NCBI GenBank assembly: GCA_035294855.1
Contig: DATGKD010000240.1
Location: 1-13,181 of the forward strand
DNA length: 13,181 nt
Origin: DATGKD01 sp035294855
Lineage (GTDB): Bacteria; Actinomycetota; Acidimicrobiia; Acidimicrobiales; UBA8190
Direction: 5' to 3'
Positions 1 to 6,607 of the stretch are shown piece by piece (positions within the stretch are counted from its first letter, which is position 1; each line of letters starts with the position of its first letter). Below the pieces are notes generated by a model. The model was not told the origin of the DNA. It was given only the letters and a program-made list of their open reading frames with translations, and did not search any database. The translations under genes and the position numbers were made by a program.

Positions 1-571
1 CGGCGAGGTGGCGCAGCATGTGGATCGTGTAGCAGCCGGCGTCCATGGTGGCGCCGCCGGCCAGGTCCAGCTGCCAGCGGATGTCGCGTCGTGAGGGCAG
101 CGGGAAGCACAGCCATGTCTCGATGGTGCGGACCTCGCCCACCGCCCCGTTGTGCAACAGCTCGAGCACGCGTGCGAACAGCGGGTGATAGCGGTAGTGG
201 AACGCCTCCATCACCACCACACCGGCGCGCCCCGAGGCGTCGGCCACCGTGGCGGCTTCGGCGGCGTTGGCGGTGAAGGGCTTCTCGCACAGCACGGGCT
301 TGCCGGCCGCCAGCGCGGCGAGCGTCCACCGGCCGTGCAGGCCGTTCGGGAGCGGGTTGTACACCGCGTCGACGTCGGGGTCCTCGACGAGCTGCTGGTA
401 GGTGGGGAGCACCCGGGCGATGCCGTGCTTGGCGGCGAATCGAGCGGCCTTCTCGGGGTCGCGGGCCGCGACCGCGACCACCTCGACCTCCTCGGAATTG
501 CGGGCCGGCCGGATCATCGCCGCGGGCGCGATCCGGGCAGCCCCCAGGATCCCCACCCGCAACTTCGGCAT
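1..571 (-). CDS. Gfo/Idh/MocA-family oxidoreductase (3' end outside the window)
   Basis: Probable cytoplasmic NAD(P)-dependent oxidoreductase acting on a sugar, polyol or dihydrodiol. The first 190 residues are visible and the gene runs off the left edge. An N-terminal Rossmann fold opens with VGILGAARIAP (residues 6-16). The family motif YNPLPNGLH is at 71-79, and CEKPF at 95-99 holds the conserved lysine (K97). The segment MDAGCYTIHMLR (176-187) starts the substrate-binding half and carries the usual Tyr/His candidates Y181 and H184. The GAARIAP and NPLPN wording resembles the dihydrodiol dehydrogenase-like branch, but the substrate cannot be assigned. The ATG at 571 is preceded by TAGCCT and 6 nt, which fits a leaderless start. 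It is divergent from the exported-protein gene at 634. Family assignment is secure; the specific reaction is unknown. Confidence 0.9.
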   Translation of the reverse strand, partial: MPKLRVGILGAARIAPAAMIRPARNSEEVEVVAVAARDPEKAARFAAKHGIARVLPTYQQLVEDPDVDAVYNPLPNGLHGRWTLAALAAGKPVLCEKPFTANAAEAATVADASGRAGVVVMEAFHYRYHPLFARVLELLHNGAVGEVRTIETWLCFPLPSRRDIRWQLDLAGGATMDAGCYTIHMLRHLA

Positions 572-577
572 CGGCGC

Positions 578-583
578 AGGCTA
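578..583 (-). promoter_or_regulatory. Candidate -10 box (TAGCCT) of the oxidoreductase gene
   Basis: On the minus strand TAGCCT is followed by six bases and then the ATG at 571. Transcription would therefore start at or next to the A of the start codon, giving a leaderless mRNA of the kind common in actinobacteria. No Shine-Dalgarno sequence fits between them. A TTGACG lies only 10 bp upstream of the box, too close for a standard -35 element, so the -35 is weak or absent. Confidence 0.5.
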
Positions 584-618
584 GCGCCGGTGGCGTCAAG
601 TAGCCGCGGGGCCGTGCC

Positions 619-624
619 TAGAGT
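619..624 (+). promoter_or_regulatory. Candidate -10 box (TAGAGT) of the exported propeller gene
   Basis: TAGAGT matches TANNNT and ends nine bases before the ATG at 634, predicting a start of transcription within about three bases of the start codon. There is no good -35 hexamer at 16-18 bp spacing and no purine-rich Shine-Dalgarno. With the opposing box at 578-583 it makes the 62-bp gap a compact divergent promoter. Confidence 0.45.
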
Positions 625-633
625 CGGCGGACC

Positions 634-3159
634 ATGACCCACGGCAAGCATGTGGCCACACGTCGCCGTGGGCCCTCGGCCCTCCTCACGCGGACGTGGT
701 TGCTCCGTCCGCCGCGTGAGCGGTCTGCGCGCCAGCGCCCCGTTCGCCGGGCCCGCCGGGCCCGCCGCCGCATCGGACACGCCACGGCGGTCGGCGCCGG
801 AGTGGTGCTCGCGGGCGCGCTCGCGCTCGTGGGCACGACGAGAATCGCCGACGAGGCCGGCGCCCAGCCCTCCGGATGCCCGTCCGCGCCGGCGACGGTC
901 GGCGACAACTTGATGGTGTCGTGCAAGTGGGTGGCCTTCCTGTCCGGCAACGTCTTCCAGTCGTCGCCCAACCTCGCCAACCTCGACGGTTCGGGCCCGA
1001 GCGTCGTGGTGGGAAGCCGTGACTCCGGACAGGTCTTCGCGGTGCACCTCGCCGACGGTTCGGCCGTGCCGGGGTGGCCGGTGCAGGCCGGGTTCGCGGT
1101 GGACTCCTCCCCCACGGTGATTCCCGATCCGTCCAACGACGGCCTCGACGACGTGGTGGTGGACGCCGGCGACGTGACCACCGGCCCACCGCCGTCGTTC
1201 AACATCGACCAGGGCGGCGTGGCCGACTTCGCGCCGAACGGCGCGGTGCGCTGGCGCCGTGACCTCCCCGACGCCTTCGACGGCTTCGGCCAGGACCCCG
1301 CGGTCTATGCGTCGCCCGCGGTGGCGGACACGACGGGCTCGGGCCGTCCTTCCGTCGTCGCCGCGGGGGTGAGCCTGTCGCAGTACGGGGTGGACGCGCG
1401 CTCGGGTGCCACCGACGTCGGGTGGCCGCGCAAGACCGCGGACAGCACGTTCTCGACGGCGGCCATCGCCGACCTGAACGGCGGCACGGTCCCGGTCATC
1501 GTGGCGGGCAGCGACTCGAGCGCGGGGCCGGGTGCGCTCTACGACTGGAACGGGGGCGTCGTCCGAGCCGAGGACGGGACGGGGCACGTCCTGTGGGTCC
1601 ACCGCAGTGACGAGGTCGTCACGTCGTCGCCGGCGGTCGGGAACCTGACCGGCAACGGGGACAAGGTCGTCTTCGGTCACGGCCGCTACTGGGCGGACCG
1701 CGAGCCGACGCACGACGCCAGCACGGTGACCGCCCTCAACGCCGACGGGACGGTGGACTGGCAGACGGGGCTCTCGGGCTACACGCCGGCGTCGCCCGCG
1801 CTCGGCGACCTGACCGGCAGCGGCCAGCTCGACGTGGCCGAGCCCACGTGGATGGCGTCCGGACAGTCCGACGGCGGTGGCCAGGTGTACGGCCTCGACC
1901 CGCACGGCAACGAGCTGTGGCCGCCCGTCGCACAGACCTTCGTGTCCGGCGTGGCGGGCAACCCGGCCGACATCTACGGCGGGGTGGCGATCGCCACGCT
2001 CTCCCCGGGCCAGAACGACATCGTGTTCGGGTCGACCTACGGGTGGAACATCATCGACGGCAAGACGGGGAACCTGCTCCTGCCTCAGCCCACCACCACG
2101 GGCGACAACGTGGACGGCGAGTTCGTCAACTTCGACGGCACCGTGGCGAACCTGAACATCCAGGGGACACCCCTCGTCACACCGGACCCGGTGAGTGGAC
2201 TCGACGTTGTCGTGGCGGGCACCTACGCCCCGAGCGACCCGAGCGGTGACCGCGGCTTCGTGGCGGTGTACCAGGTGCAGAACGCGCCGGCCGGCGGTAC
2301 GGGCGCGGGCACGTGGCCGATGTTCCATCACGACGCCGCGCACACCGGCGCCGCCAACGCGCCACCGCTGTCGTGCCCGGGATGCGTGCCGGCCGCGCCC
2401 ACCCCGGGGTACTGGCTGGCGGGCGCGGACGGCGGCGTCTTCGCCTACGGGCGTGCGCCGTTCCTCGGCTCCATGGGCGGGACGCATCTCACCGCGCCGG
2501 TGGTGGGCATGGCGCCCACCGCCGACGGCCGCGGCTACTGGCTGGCGGCGTCCGACGGCGGGGTGTTCGCGTTCGGCGACGCGCCGTTCTACGGATCGAT
2601 GGGGGGCACCAAGCTGGACAAGCCGGTGGTGGGCATGGCGCCCACCGCCGACGGCCGCGGCTACTTCCTCGTGGCGTCCGACGGCGGGGTGTTCGCCTTC
2701 GGCGACGCGCCATTCCACGGTTCGATGGGCGGTGTCCGGCTCAATGCGCCCGTCGTCGGCATCGCGCCCTCCGCCGACGGCCTGGGCTACTGGCTGGCGG
2801 CATCCGACGGCGGGGTGTTCGCCTTCGGCGACGCGCCCTTCCACGGTTCGATGGGCGGTGTCCCCCTGGCGCGTCCGGTGGTGGAGATCGACACCACCCC
2901 CGGCGCCGGGGGCTACTGGCTCGTGGCGTCCGACGGCGGGGTGTTCGCCTTCGGCGGTCCGTTCTACGGCTCGATGGGCGGTGTCCCCCTGGCCGGCTCC
3001 GTGGTCGGCATGTCGGCGCCCGACCCCCGCGTCGGGGGCGGGTACTGGCTCGTCGGGGCGGACGGCGGCATCTTCGCGTTCGGGCGGGCGCCCTTCGACG
3101 GGTCGGCCGGCGGGCTCCCGCTGGCGGCACCGGTCGTCGCCATGGCGGCAGATCCCTGA
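634..3159 (+). CDS. Exported FG-GAP/PQQ-like propeller protein with six C-terminal 42-residue repeats
   Basis: 841 residues, probably secreted or surface-held; function unknown. The N-terminus is a very long Arg-rich stretch (about residues 9-47) followed by a hydrophobic helix (about 50-68) and a possible cleavage region near AGAQ (75-78). Residues about 95-570 contain repeated blades such as SSPAVGNLTGNG and SPALGDLTGSG, typical of FG-GAP/VCBS or PQQ-like beta-propellers. They close with GTWPMFHHDAAHTG, a usual end of such propellers. A linker with SCPGC (about 581) leads to six repeats (592-841) built on GYWLVASDGGVFAFGDAPF-type units, a type I associate with exported Acidimicrobiia proteins. 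No catalytic residues are recognised, so binding or a structural role is an inference. The start at 634 is the first ATG and follows a candidate -10 box. The 39-residue basic stretch before the hydrophobic core is unusually long for a signal peptide. The gene converges with the one ending at 3192. Confidence 0.85.
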   Translation: MTHGKHVATRRRGPSALLTRTWLLRPPRERSARQRPVRRARRARRRIGHATAVGAGVVLAGALALVGTTRIADEAGAQPSGCPSAPATVGDNLMVSCKWVAFLSGNVFQSSPNLANLDGSGPSVVVGSRDSGQVFAVHLADGSAVPGWPVQAGFAVDSSPTVIPDPSNDGLDDVVVDAGDVTTGPPPSFNIDQGGVADFAPNGAVRWRRDLPDAFDGFGQDPAVYASPAVADTTGSGRPSVVAAGVSLSQYGVDARSGATDVGWPRKTADSTFSTAAIADLNGGTVPVIVAGSDSSAGPGALYDWNGGVVRAEDGTGHVLWVHRSDEVVTSSPAVGNLTGNGDKVVFGHGRYWADREPTHDASTVTALNADGTVDWQTGLSGYTPASPALGDLTGSGQLDVAEPTWMASGQSDGGGQVYGLDPHGNELWPPVAQTFVSGVAGNPADIYGGVAIATLSPGQNDIVFGSTYGWNIIDGKTGNLLLPQPTTTGDNVDGEFVNFDGTVANLNIQGTPLVTPDPVSGLDVVVAGTYAPSDPSGDRGFVAVYQVQNAPAGGTGAGTWPMFHHDAAHTGAANAPPLSCPGCVPAAPTPGYWLAGADGGVFAYGRAPFLGSMGGTHLTAPVVGMAPTADGRGYWLAASDGGVFAFGDAPFYGSMGGTKLDKPVVGMAPTADGRGYFLVASDGGVFAFGDAPFHGSMGGVRLNAPVVGIAPSADGLGYWLAASDGGVFAFGDAPFHGSMGGVPLARPVVEIDTTPGAGGYWLVASDGGVFAFGGPFYGSMGGVPLAGSVVGMSAPDPRVGGGYWLVGADGGIFAFGRAPFDGSAGGLPLAAPVVAMAADP
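2407..3156 (+). repeat. Six tandem ~126-bp intragenic repeats (42-residue units)
   Basis: Units begin at about 2407, 2533, 2659, 2785, 2911 and 3040. The first four are exactly 126 bp. The fifth is 129 bp: it loses part of the GDAPF segment (FAFGGPFYG) but gains residues near its end (PDPRVGG). The sixth is shorter. Each unit reads GYWL-x-x-(S/A)DGG(V/I)FA(F/Y)G, then PF-x-GS-x-GG, then PVV. Units 2-4 share long identical DNA stretches, including third codon positions, indicating recent duplication or gene conversion. Confidence 0.9.
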
Positions 3160-3191
3160 CGATCGGGACCGCTGATCACCGGCGCCCCGGC

Positions 3192-3680
3192 TCACATCGC
3201 CGCCGGGAGGTACACCTCGGCGTGCCACTCCCCGGTGAGTCGCACCGAGCTGAGCACACTGGCCGCCTCGAGCAACCAGTCGAGCATGGCGCGGTGCGAC
3301 GTCTCGGGGGCGGGCGCGACGATCAGGCCGCGGCGGGGATGGTCCTGCACGATCCGCCAACCTTCGGGCAACCCCACGCCCGCCGACGAAAGGCGCGTGA
3401 GCACCCGCGCGCCGGCTGCGTGCTGCACGCCGATCGAATCGAGTCGCAGCCCGTCGCGCCCCTGCTTCCCGGGAACCCAGGTCGCCACGGGCACGTCGTG
3501 CGAGACGCCCGCGACGAGGAGCGAGAATCCCGACGGCTGCGGCGGCTCGTCTTCGGGGCGCACCTCTGGATGCAGGTTGATCCATCCGTCGTGGACTTCC
3601 GCCAGACGGTCCATGTGCGCGACGACGTCCTTCGGGTCCTCGGCGGTGAACTCGAACAGCTCGGTACGCCGGCGCGTCAC
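3192..3680 (-). CDS. Unrecognised 162-residue protein, last gene of the pncB operon
   Basis: I do not recognise this protein family. It is 162 residues with no signal peptide or membrane helix, so probably cytoplasmic. It opens with a charged segment containing ELFEFTAEDPKDVV (7-20). The middle is a beta-rich stretch (FSLLVAGVSHDVPVATWVPG, 52-71). Later come GWRIVQDHPRRGLIVAPAPETS (108-128), a helix AMLDWLLEAASVL (131-143), and a C-terminus with EWHAEVYLP. No catalytic motif is evident. The GTG start at 3680 overlaps the TGA of the nitroreductase gene in a GTGA, which selects this start and indicates translational coupling. Context suggests an accessory role to the flavoprotein, which is inference only. 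The gene converges on the exported-protein gene with a 32-bp gap. Confidence 0.8.
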   Translation of the reverse strand: MTRRRTELFEFTAEDPKDVVAHMDRLAEVHDGWINLHPEVRPEDEPPQPSGFSLLVAGVSHDVPVATWVPGKQGRDGLRLDSIGVQHAAGARVLTRLSSAGVGLPEGWRIVQDHPRRGLIVAPAPETSHRAMLDWLLEAASVLSSVRLTGEWHAEVYLPAAM

Positions 3681-4414
3681 ACGCCCGCTCCGGGGCCTCC
3701 GGTCCCCGGATCGAACGCGGGCCCGTCGACGGTGTCGACGCTCGTGAATTCCTCCACGGGCCGGCGCGTGAGCCGCGTGGGCGGGTTGTCGCAGCGGCCG
3801 AGAGCCACCACCGCCGCCACCGCCATGTGGTCGGGGATGGCGAACACCTCGCGCAGCTCCGCCTCGCGCCGGATGGCCATGGTGGTGACGACGCCCGCCA
3901 GCCCGAAGGTCCTCGCCGCCAGCAGGATGCTCCACACGAACGGATACACCGACGCCCCGCCGGCAAACGTGTAGCGGTCGAACCCGCGGTCGACGCATGC
4001 CAGCCGGCGCAGGTCGGCCAGCACGAGCAGGAGGACGGGCACCTCGTCGAGGTGCTCGGCGAAGCCCCCTGGCCCTCGGGCCGCGTCGGCCGCCACCCGC
4101 GGCGCGTCGCCCAGGGCGGCGATCTCCGCTTCGGCGTCGGTGACCGGGGCCCACGGCACGAGGCCGGCGGCCGTCATGGCCAGGTACTCGTACCAGCCGG
4201 GCAGGTACAGGTCGCGCAGCGCCCGCCGTTTCTCCCCGTCGCGCACCACCACCACGTGCCACCCCTGGCGGTTGCCGCCGTTGGGCGCAAAGCGCGCCAC
4301 GTCGAGCACCCGGTAGACGACGCCGTCGGGCACCGCGTCGGGTTCGAACACGCGTACCGCTCCGGTGGTGCGCAAGGCGTCGACGAGGTCCATGGGCGCC
4401 GACGGTACCTTCAC
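3677..4414 (-). CDS. Nitroreductase-family FMN-dependent oxidoreductase
   Basis: Probable cytoplasmic flavoprotein using NAD(P)H; substrate unknown. Of 245 residues, the N-terminal half carries the FMN-binding signature RFAPNGGNRQGWHVVVV (41-57). The second conserved block is GGASVYPFVWSILLAARTFGLAGVVTT (152-178), the dimer and flavin-contact region of the fold, followed by AIPDHMAVAAVVALG (192-206). The C-terminal TRLTRRPVEEF (213-223) is a common tail in actinobacterial members. The GTG at 4414 overlaps the MFS stop as GTGA, which is why it is chosen. An ATG seven codons later (4393) gives MDLVDALRTTGAVRVFE, which aligns better with the usual family start and remains possible. Its stop overlaps the next gene's GTG. 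Real substrates could be quinones, enones, nitro compounds or flavins; the sequence does not decide. Confidence 0.87.
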   Translation of the reverse strand: MKVPSAPMDLVDALRTTGAVRVFEPDAVPDGVVYRVLDVARFAPNGGNRQGWHVVVVRDGEKRRALRDLYLPGWYEYLAMTAAGLVPWAPVTDAEAEIAALGDAPRVAADAARGPGGFAEHLDEVPVLLLVLADLRRLACVDRGFDRYTFAGGASVYPFVWSILLAARTFGLAGVVTTMAIRREAELREVFAIPDHMAVAAVVALGRCDNPPTRLTRRPVEEFTSVDTVDGPAFDPGTGGPGAGV

Positions 4415-5739
4415 TCGGGTTCGGGCCAGAGATCCTCGGGCTCACGGCCCCGGGTCTCGGGGAGCAGGAGCAGCAACGCGGCGGCGAGCGTCATCGGCAG
4501 GAACGTAAAGACGGCGCCCAACGAATACCGGTTGCCCACCTGGGCGACAGCGCCGAACGCCACGAGACCGATCACCGCACCCGCCACGCTGGCCGCGATG
4601 TTCCACCCCGCCACCGACGAGCGCACTGACGTCGGGAAGAGCTCGTTGGCGAGCGCGCCGGCCGCGGGGGCGAACGTCGACGCGGCCAGCACGCCGAGCT
4701 CGTAGCCGAGGAGGAGGGCGAAGCGTGATCCGCTGTAGGCGAAGGTGGCCGTGACGATCATGGCCACCATGGCGACGCCCACGGTGAGGCGTCGCCCGAC
4801 GTGGTCCGCCAGCCAGCGACCGAGCACGAGGCCGCCCAGGCCGAAGATCGCCGCGATGACCACCATCACCGACGTCGTGGTGCCCGACAGCTTCAGGATG
4901 TTGTGGGCGTACACGAACACGAAGCTGTTCGCCGGCCCGCTCACCACCGCCACCGCGAACGCGATCGCCGTCACCGTGAGCAGGCGTCGGCGGAAGGCCG
5001 GCCCCACCGCGCCGAGGACGGGTGTCGGGTGCTCGACGGCGGCCGCCGCCACGGCGAAACGGTCCGACTCGACGAGCCACCGGCGAACGAAGAACACGCC
5101 GACGAGCGGCACGACGGCCAGGGCGAACAGGCCCCGGAAGCCGAGCGTGTTCTTGCCCACGCCTTCGAGGACGGCGATGAGCCCACTGCCCACGCCGTAG
5201 CCGGCGGCGATCATGGCGACGGCCTTGGCCCGGTCGGCTTTGCCGGTCTCCTCGGCGGCGCTCACCTGCGCGATGCCGTTGGTGGCGCTGAGCGGCGCCC
5301 GACCCAGGGCGAAGATGGCGATGAACCACCAGTACCCGGGACTGAGGGCGGCGAGCACGGTGAAGCCGAGGCCGACCGAGCACGTCACCAGCAACATGAA
5401 CCGGCGCCCGAACCGGTCGGCGACACCCGCCAGCGGCAGGCCTCCGAGCGACGCCAGCCGCAGGATGGCGAGGCCCACCCCGAGCTCGGTCGCCGACAGA
5501 CCGGCCTGGTCCGCGAGCGAGTTCCCGTTCACCACGTGGCCGAAGTGCTTGGCCACGTCGCCGAGCGCGGCGACCGCGCCGAATTGGCCGAAGCCGGAGG
5601 CGAAGGCCATGAGGGCGAGGCCGATCACGGCCGGGTCGCGCCAGGAGCGAAGGACGAGCGCGCGCCGCACCTTCCTTCCGTCGCCGGGAGGGGCGGTCTC
5701 GGCCACGGAGTGGGCAGCGTGGGGGCGGGGATCGGTCAT
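4411..5739 (-). CDS. MFS transporter, sugar-porter-like signatures
   Basis: Twelve-helix-type inner-membrane secondary transporter of 442 residues. The first helix is in the segment DPAVIGLALMAFASGFGQFGAV. The cytoplasmic-loop motif ADRFGRR lies between helices 2 and 3, with the half-repeat counterpart ADHVGRR in the second half. FPTSVRSSVAGWN and the terminal PETRGREPEDLW are hallmarks of the sugar-porter and metabolite:H+ symporter branches. The substrate cannot be read; the operon starts with pncB, so a niacin-type substrate is a hypothesis only. The ATG at 5739 is preferred because the micro-ORF at 5777-5736 ends there in an ATGA. An in-frame GTG at 5787 would add 16 residues and overlap the upstream gene by 11 bp. 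Neither start has a well-spaced Shine-Dalgarno; a purine tract lies about 20 nt upstream. The stop overlaps the nitroreductase GTG. Confidence 0.88.
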   Translation of the reverse strand: MTDPRPHAAHSVAETAPPGDGRKVRRALVLRSWRDPAVIGLALMAFASGFGQFGAVAALGDVAKHFGHVVNGNSLADQAGLSATELGVGLAILRLASLGGLPLAGVADRFGRRFMLLVTCSVGLGFTVLAALSPGYWWFIAIFALGRAPLSATNGIAQVSAAEETGKADRAKAVAMIAAGYGVGSGLIAVLEGVGKNTLGFRGLFALAVVPLVGVFFVRRWLVESDRFAVAAAAVEHPTPVLGAVGPAFRRRLLTVTAIAFAVAVVSGPANSFVFVYAHNILKLSGTTTSVMVVIAAIFGLGGLVLGRWLADHVGRRLTVGVAMVAMIVTATFAYSGSRFALLLGYELGVLAASTFAPAAGALANELFPTSVRSSVAGWNIAASVAGAVIGLVAFGAVAQVGNRYSLGAVFTFLPMTLAAALLLLLPETRGREPEDLWPEPE

Positions 5740-5777
5740 CGGTACGGGGGCGTCGGCCGCCCCCCTTCCGTCCGCAT
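5736..5777 (-). CDS. 13-codon micro-ORF bridging the ywaF-like and MFS genes
   Basis: The frame encodes MRTEGGRPTPPYR. Its ATG (5777-5775) shares a base with the TGA of the upstream gene (TGATG). Its own TGA (5738-5736) overlaps the ATG of the MFS gene as ATGA. It therefore fills the only gap in a chain of genes otherwise joined by 4-bp overlaps. The peptide has no recognisable domain. The likely role, if real, is to carry terminating ribosomes to the MFS start (translational coupling) rather than to make a functional product. Chance in GC-rich DNA is a real alternative. Confidence 0.35.
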   Translation of the reverse strand: MRTEGGRPTPPYR

Positions 5778-6607
5778 CAGACGGCACGCGGGTCCGGGAG
5801 GGCGCCGGGGAGCCGCGGCGCGCTCGGCGCTGGTCGTTCTCTCCGACCGGCCGACCGTCCTCGCTCCTCGGCAGCGGCGCGCCGGCCCCGCCGGAACGGG
5901 GCGTCGAGCAGGGTGAAGAGCACCACCGCCACGCCCGCCGCGCTGACCACGTACCAGGGCCACGGCCCGAGCGCTCGCAGGAGCGTCCAGTTGGCAGGAG
6001 GTGTCCGCAGGAACATGTAGTTCGCGTTCGTCAGCGCGTCCACCACGCCCACGAACGAGGTGTACCCCGCGGTGAGGAGGAGGGCGCGCCGCACCGCGCC
6101 CTGCCGCGGCTCGAGGCGCATCCCGACGACGAGGAACAGGGCCGCCGTCACGATGCCGAGGTGCCCCACGACGTACTGGAAGAACACCAGGTGCGGGAAG
6201 CCCGTGTCGAGGTCGGGGGTGATGACCGCCTGCAGCGAGCCGGCGAGCCCCCAGAAGTAGGTCAGCTCGACGAGGACGCGCACACGCGTCCAACACGCCG
6301 CCGCCGCCACCAGCACCGCCATGTTGCACAACGCGAGCGGGAGCGACGTCGAAAACGAGAAGGTGCCCTTCACGACGAGGGCGACGACGTAGCTGACGGC
6401 GTCGGCGGCGAGCGCGGCCCCGATCAGGCGGGCTGACCACACCTGCCACGGCCCCGGGTGGCGGCGGGCGCGCAGGCACAGCGCGGCGCACGCCGCAGCC
6501 GCCACTCCCACCGACGACCAATACGCGGCAGGGCTCACGGTGCCGCTGAGAACTGCGCCGCTGAGAACTGCGCCGCTGAGAACGGTGCCGCTGAGAACTG
6601 GGGTCAT
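5777..6607 (-). CDS. YwaF/TIGR02206-family integral membrane protein
   Basis: 276-residue polytopic membrane protein of unknown function. Recognisable family landmarks are SLPLALCNMAVLVA (88-101), ELTYFWGLAGSLQAVITPDL (114-133), FPHLVFFQYVVGHLGIV (137-153), ANYMFLRTPPANWTLL (195-210) and GPWPWYVVSAAG (214-225). These match the TIGR02206 pattern of Cys-Asn, TPDL, FFQ-x-x-x-GH and NYMFLR-x-PP. About six or seven hydrophobic helices span residues 31-235. The ATG at 6607 overlaps the pncB stop as ATGA, which fixes this start. The first 24 residues are made of a repeated VLSG(T/A) unit encoded by a 15-bp minisatellite. A GTG at codon 24 (just before SPAAYW) could instead start a form lacking it. 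The C-terminus has an Arg/Pro-rich tail (238-276) absent from typical members of about 220-240 residues. No family member has a role I can state with confidence. Confidence 0.83.
   Translation of the reverse strand: MTPVLSGTVLSGAVLSGAVLSGTVSPAAYWSSVGVAAAACAALCLRARRHPGPWQVWSARLIGAALAADAVSYVVALVVKGTFSFSTSLPLALCNMAVLVAAAACWTRVRVLVELTYFWGLAGSLQAVITPDLDTGFPHLVFFQYVVGHLGIVTAALFLVVGMRLEPRQGAVRRALLLTAGYTSFVGVVDALTNANYMFLRTPPANWTLLRALGPWPWYVVSAAGVAVVLFTLLDAPFRRGRRAAAEERGRSAGRRERPAPSAPRLPGALPDPRAV
6542..6601 (-). repeat. Four-copy 15-bp minisatellite at the start of the ywaF-like gene
   Basis: The plus strand carries the 12-base core GCCGCTGAGAAC four times at exact 15-bp spacing (6542, 6557, 6572, 6587), separated by TGC, TGC and GGT. 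Read on the minus strand it encodes VLSG(T/A) four times directly after MTP. Because the unit is 15 bp, copy-number change would add or remove five residues without shifting the frame. The array starts 3-6 bp inside the ATGA junction with pncB. Confidence 0.9.

Noticed and set aside
3160..3191. Possible bidirectional terminator in the 32-bp convergent gap
   Set aside because: Only 4-bp inverted pairs (GATC and CCGG) are visible, with no T-tract on either strand. Nothing strong enough to call.
514..3966. A 1150-codon open frame on the minus strand, antisense to the exported-protein gene
   Set aside because: It is a GC-rich mirror frame of the plus-strand gene and of parts of two minus-strand genes. 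Its translation is Arg/Gly/His-rich low complexity with no domain, while the plus-strand frame gives clear propeller blades and repeats.
6542..6601. CRISPR-like or short-spacer repeat array
   Set aside because: The spacing is 15 bp with only 3-bp variable positions and the array lies inside a coding frame, so it is a minisatellite, not a CRISPR.
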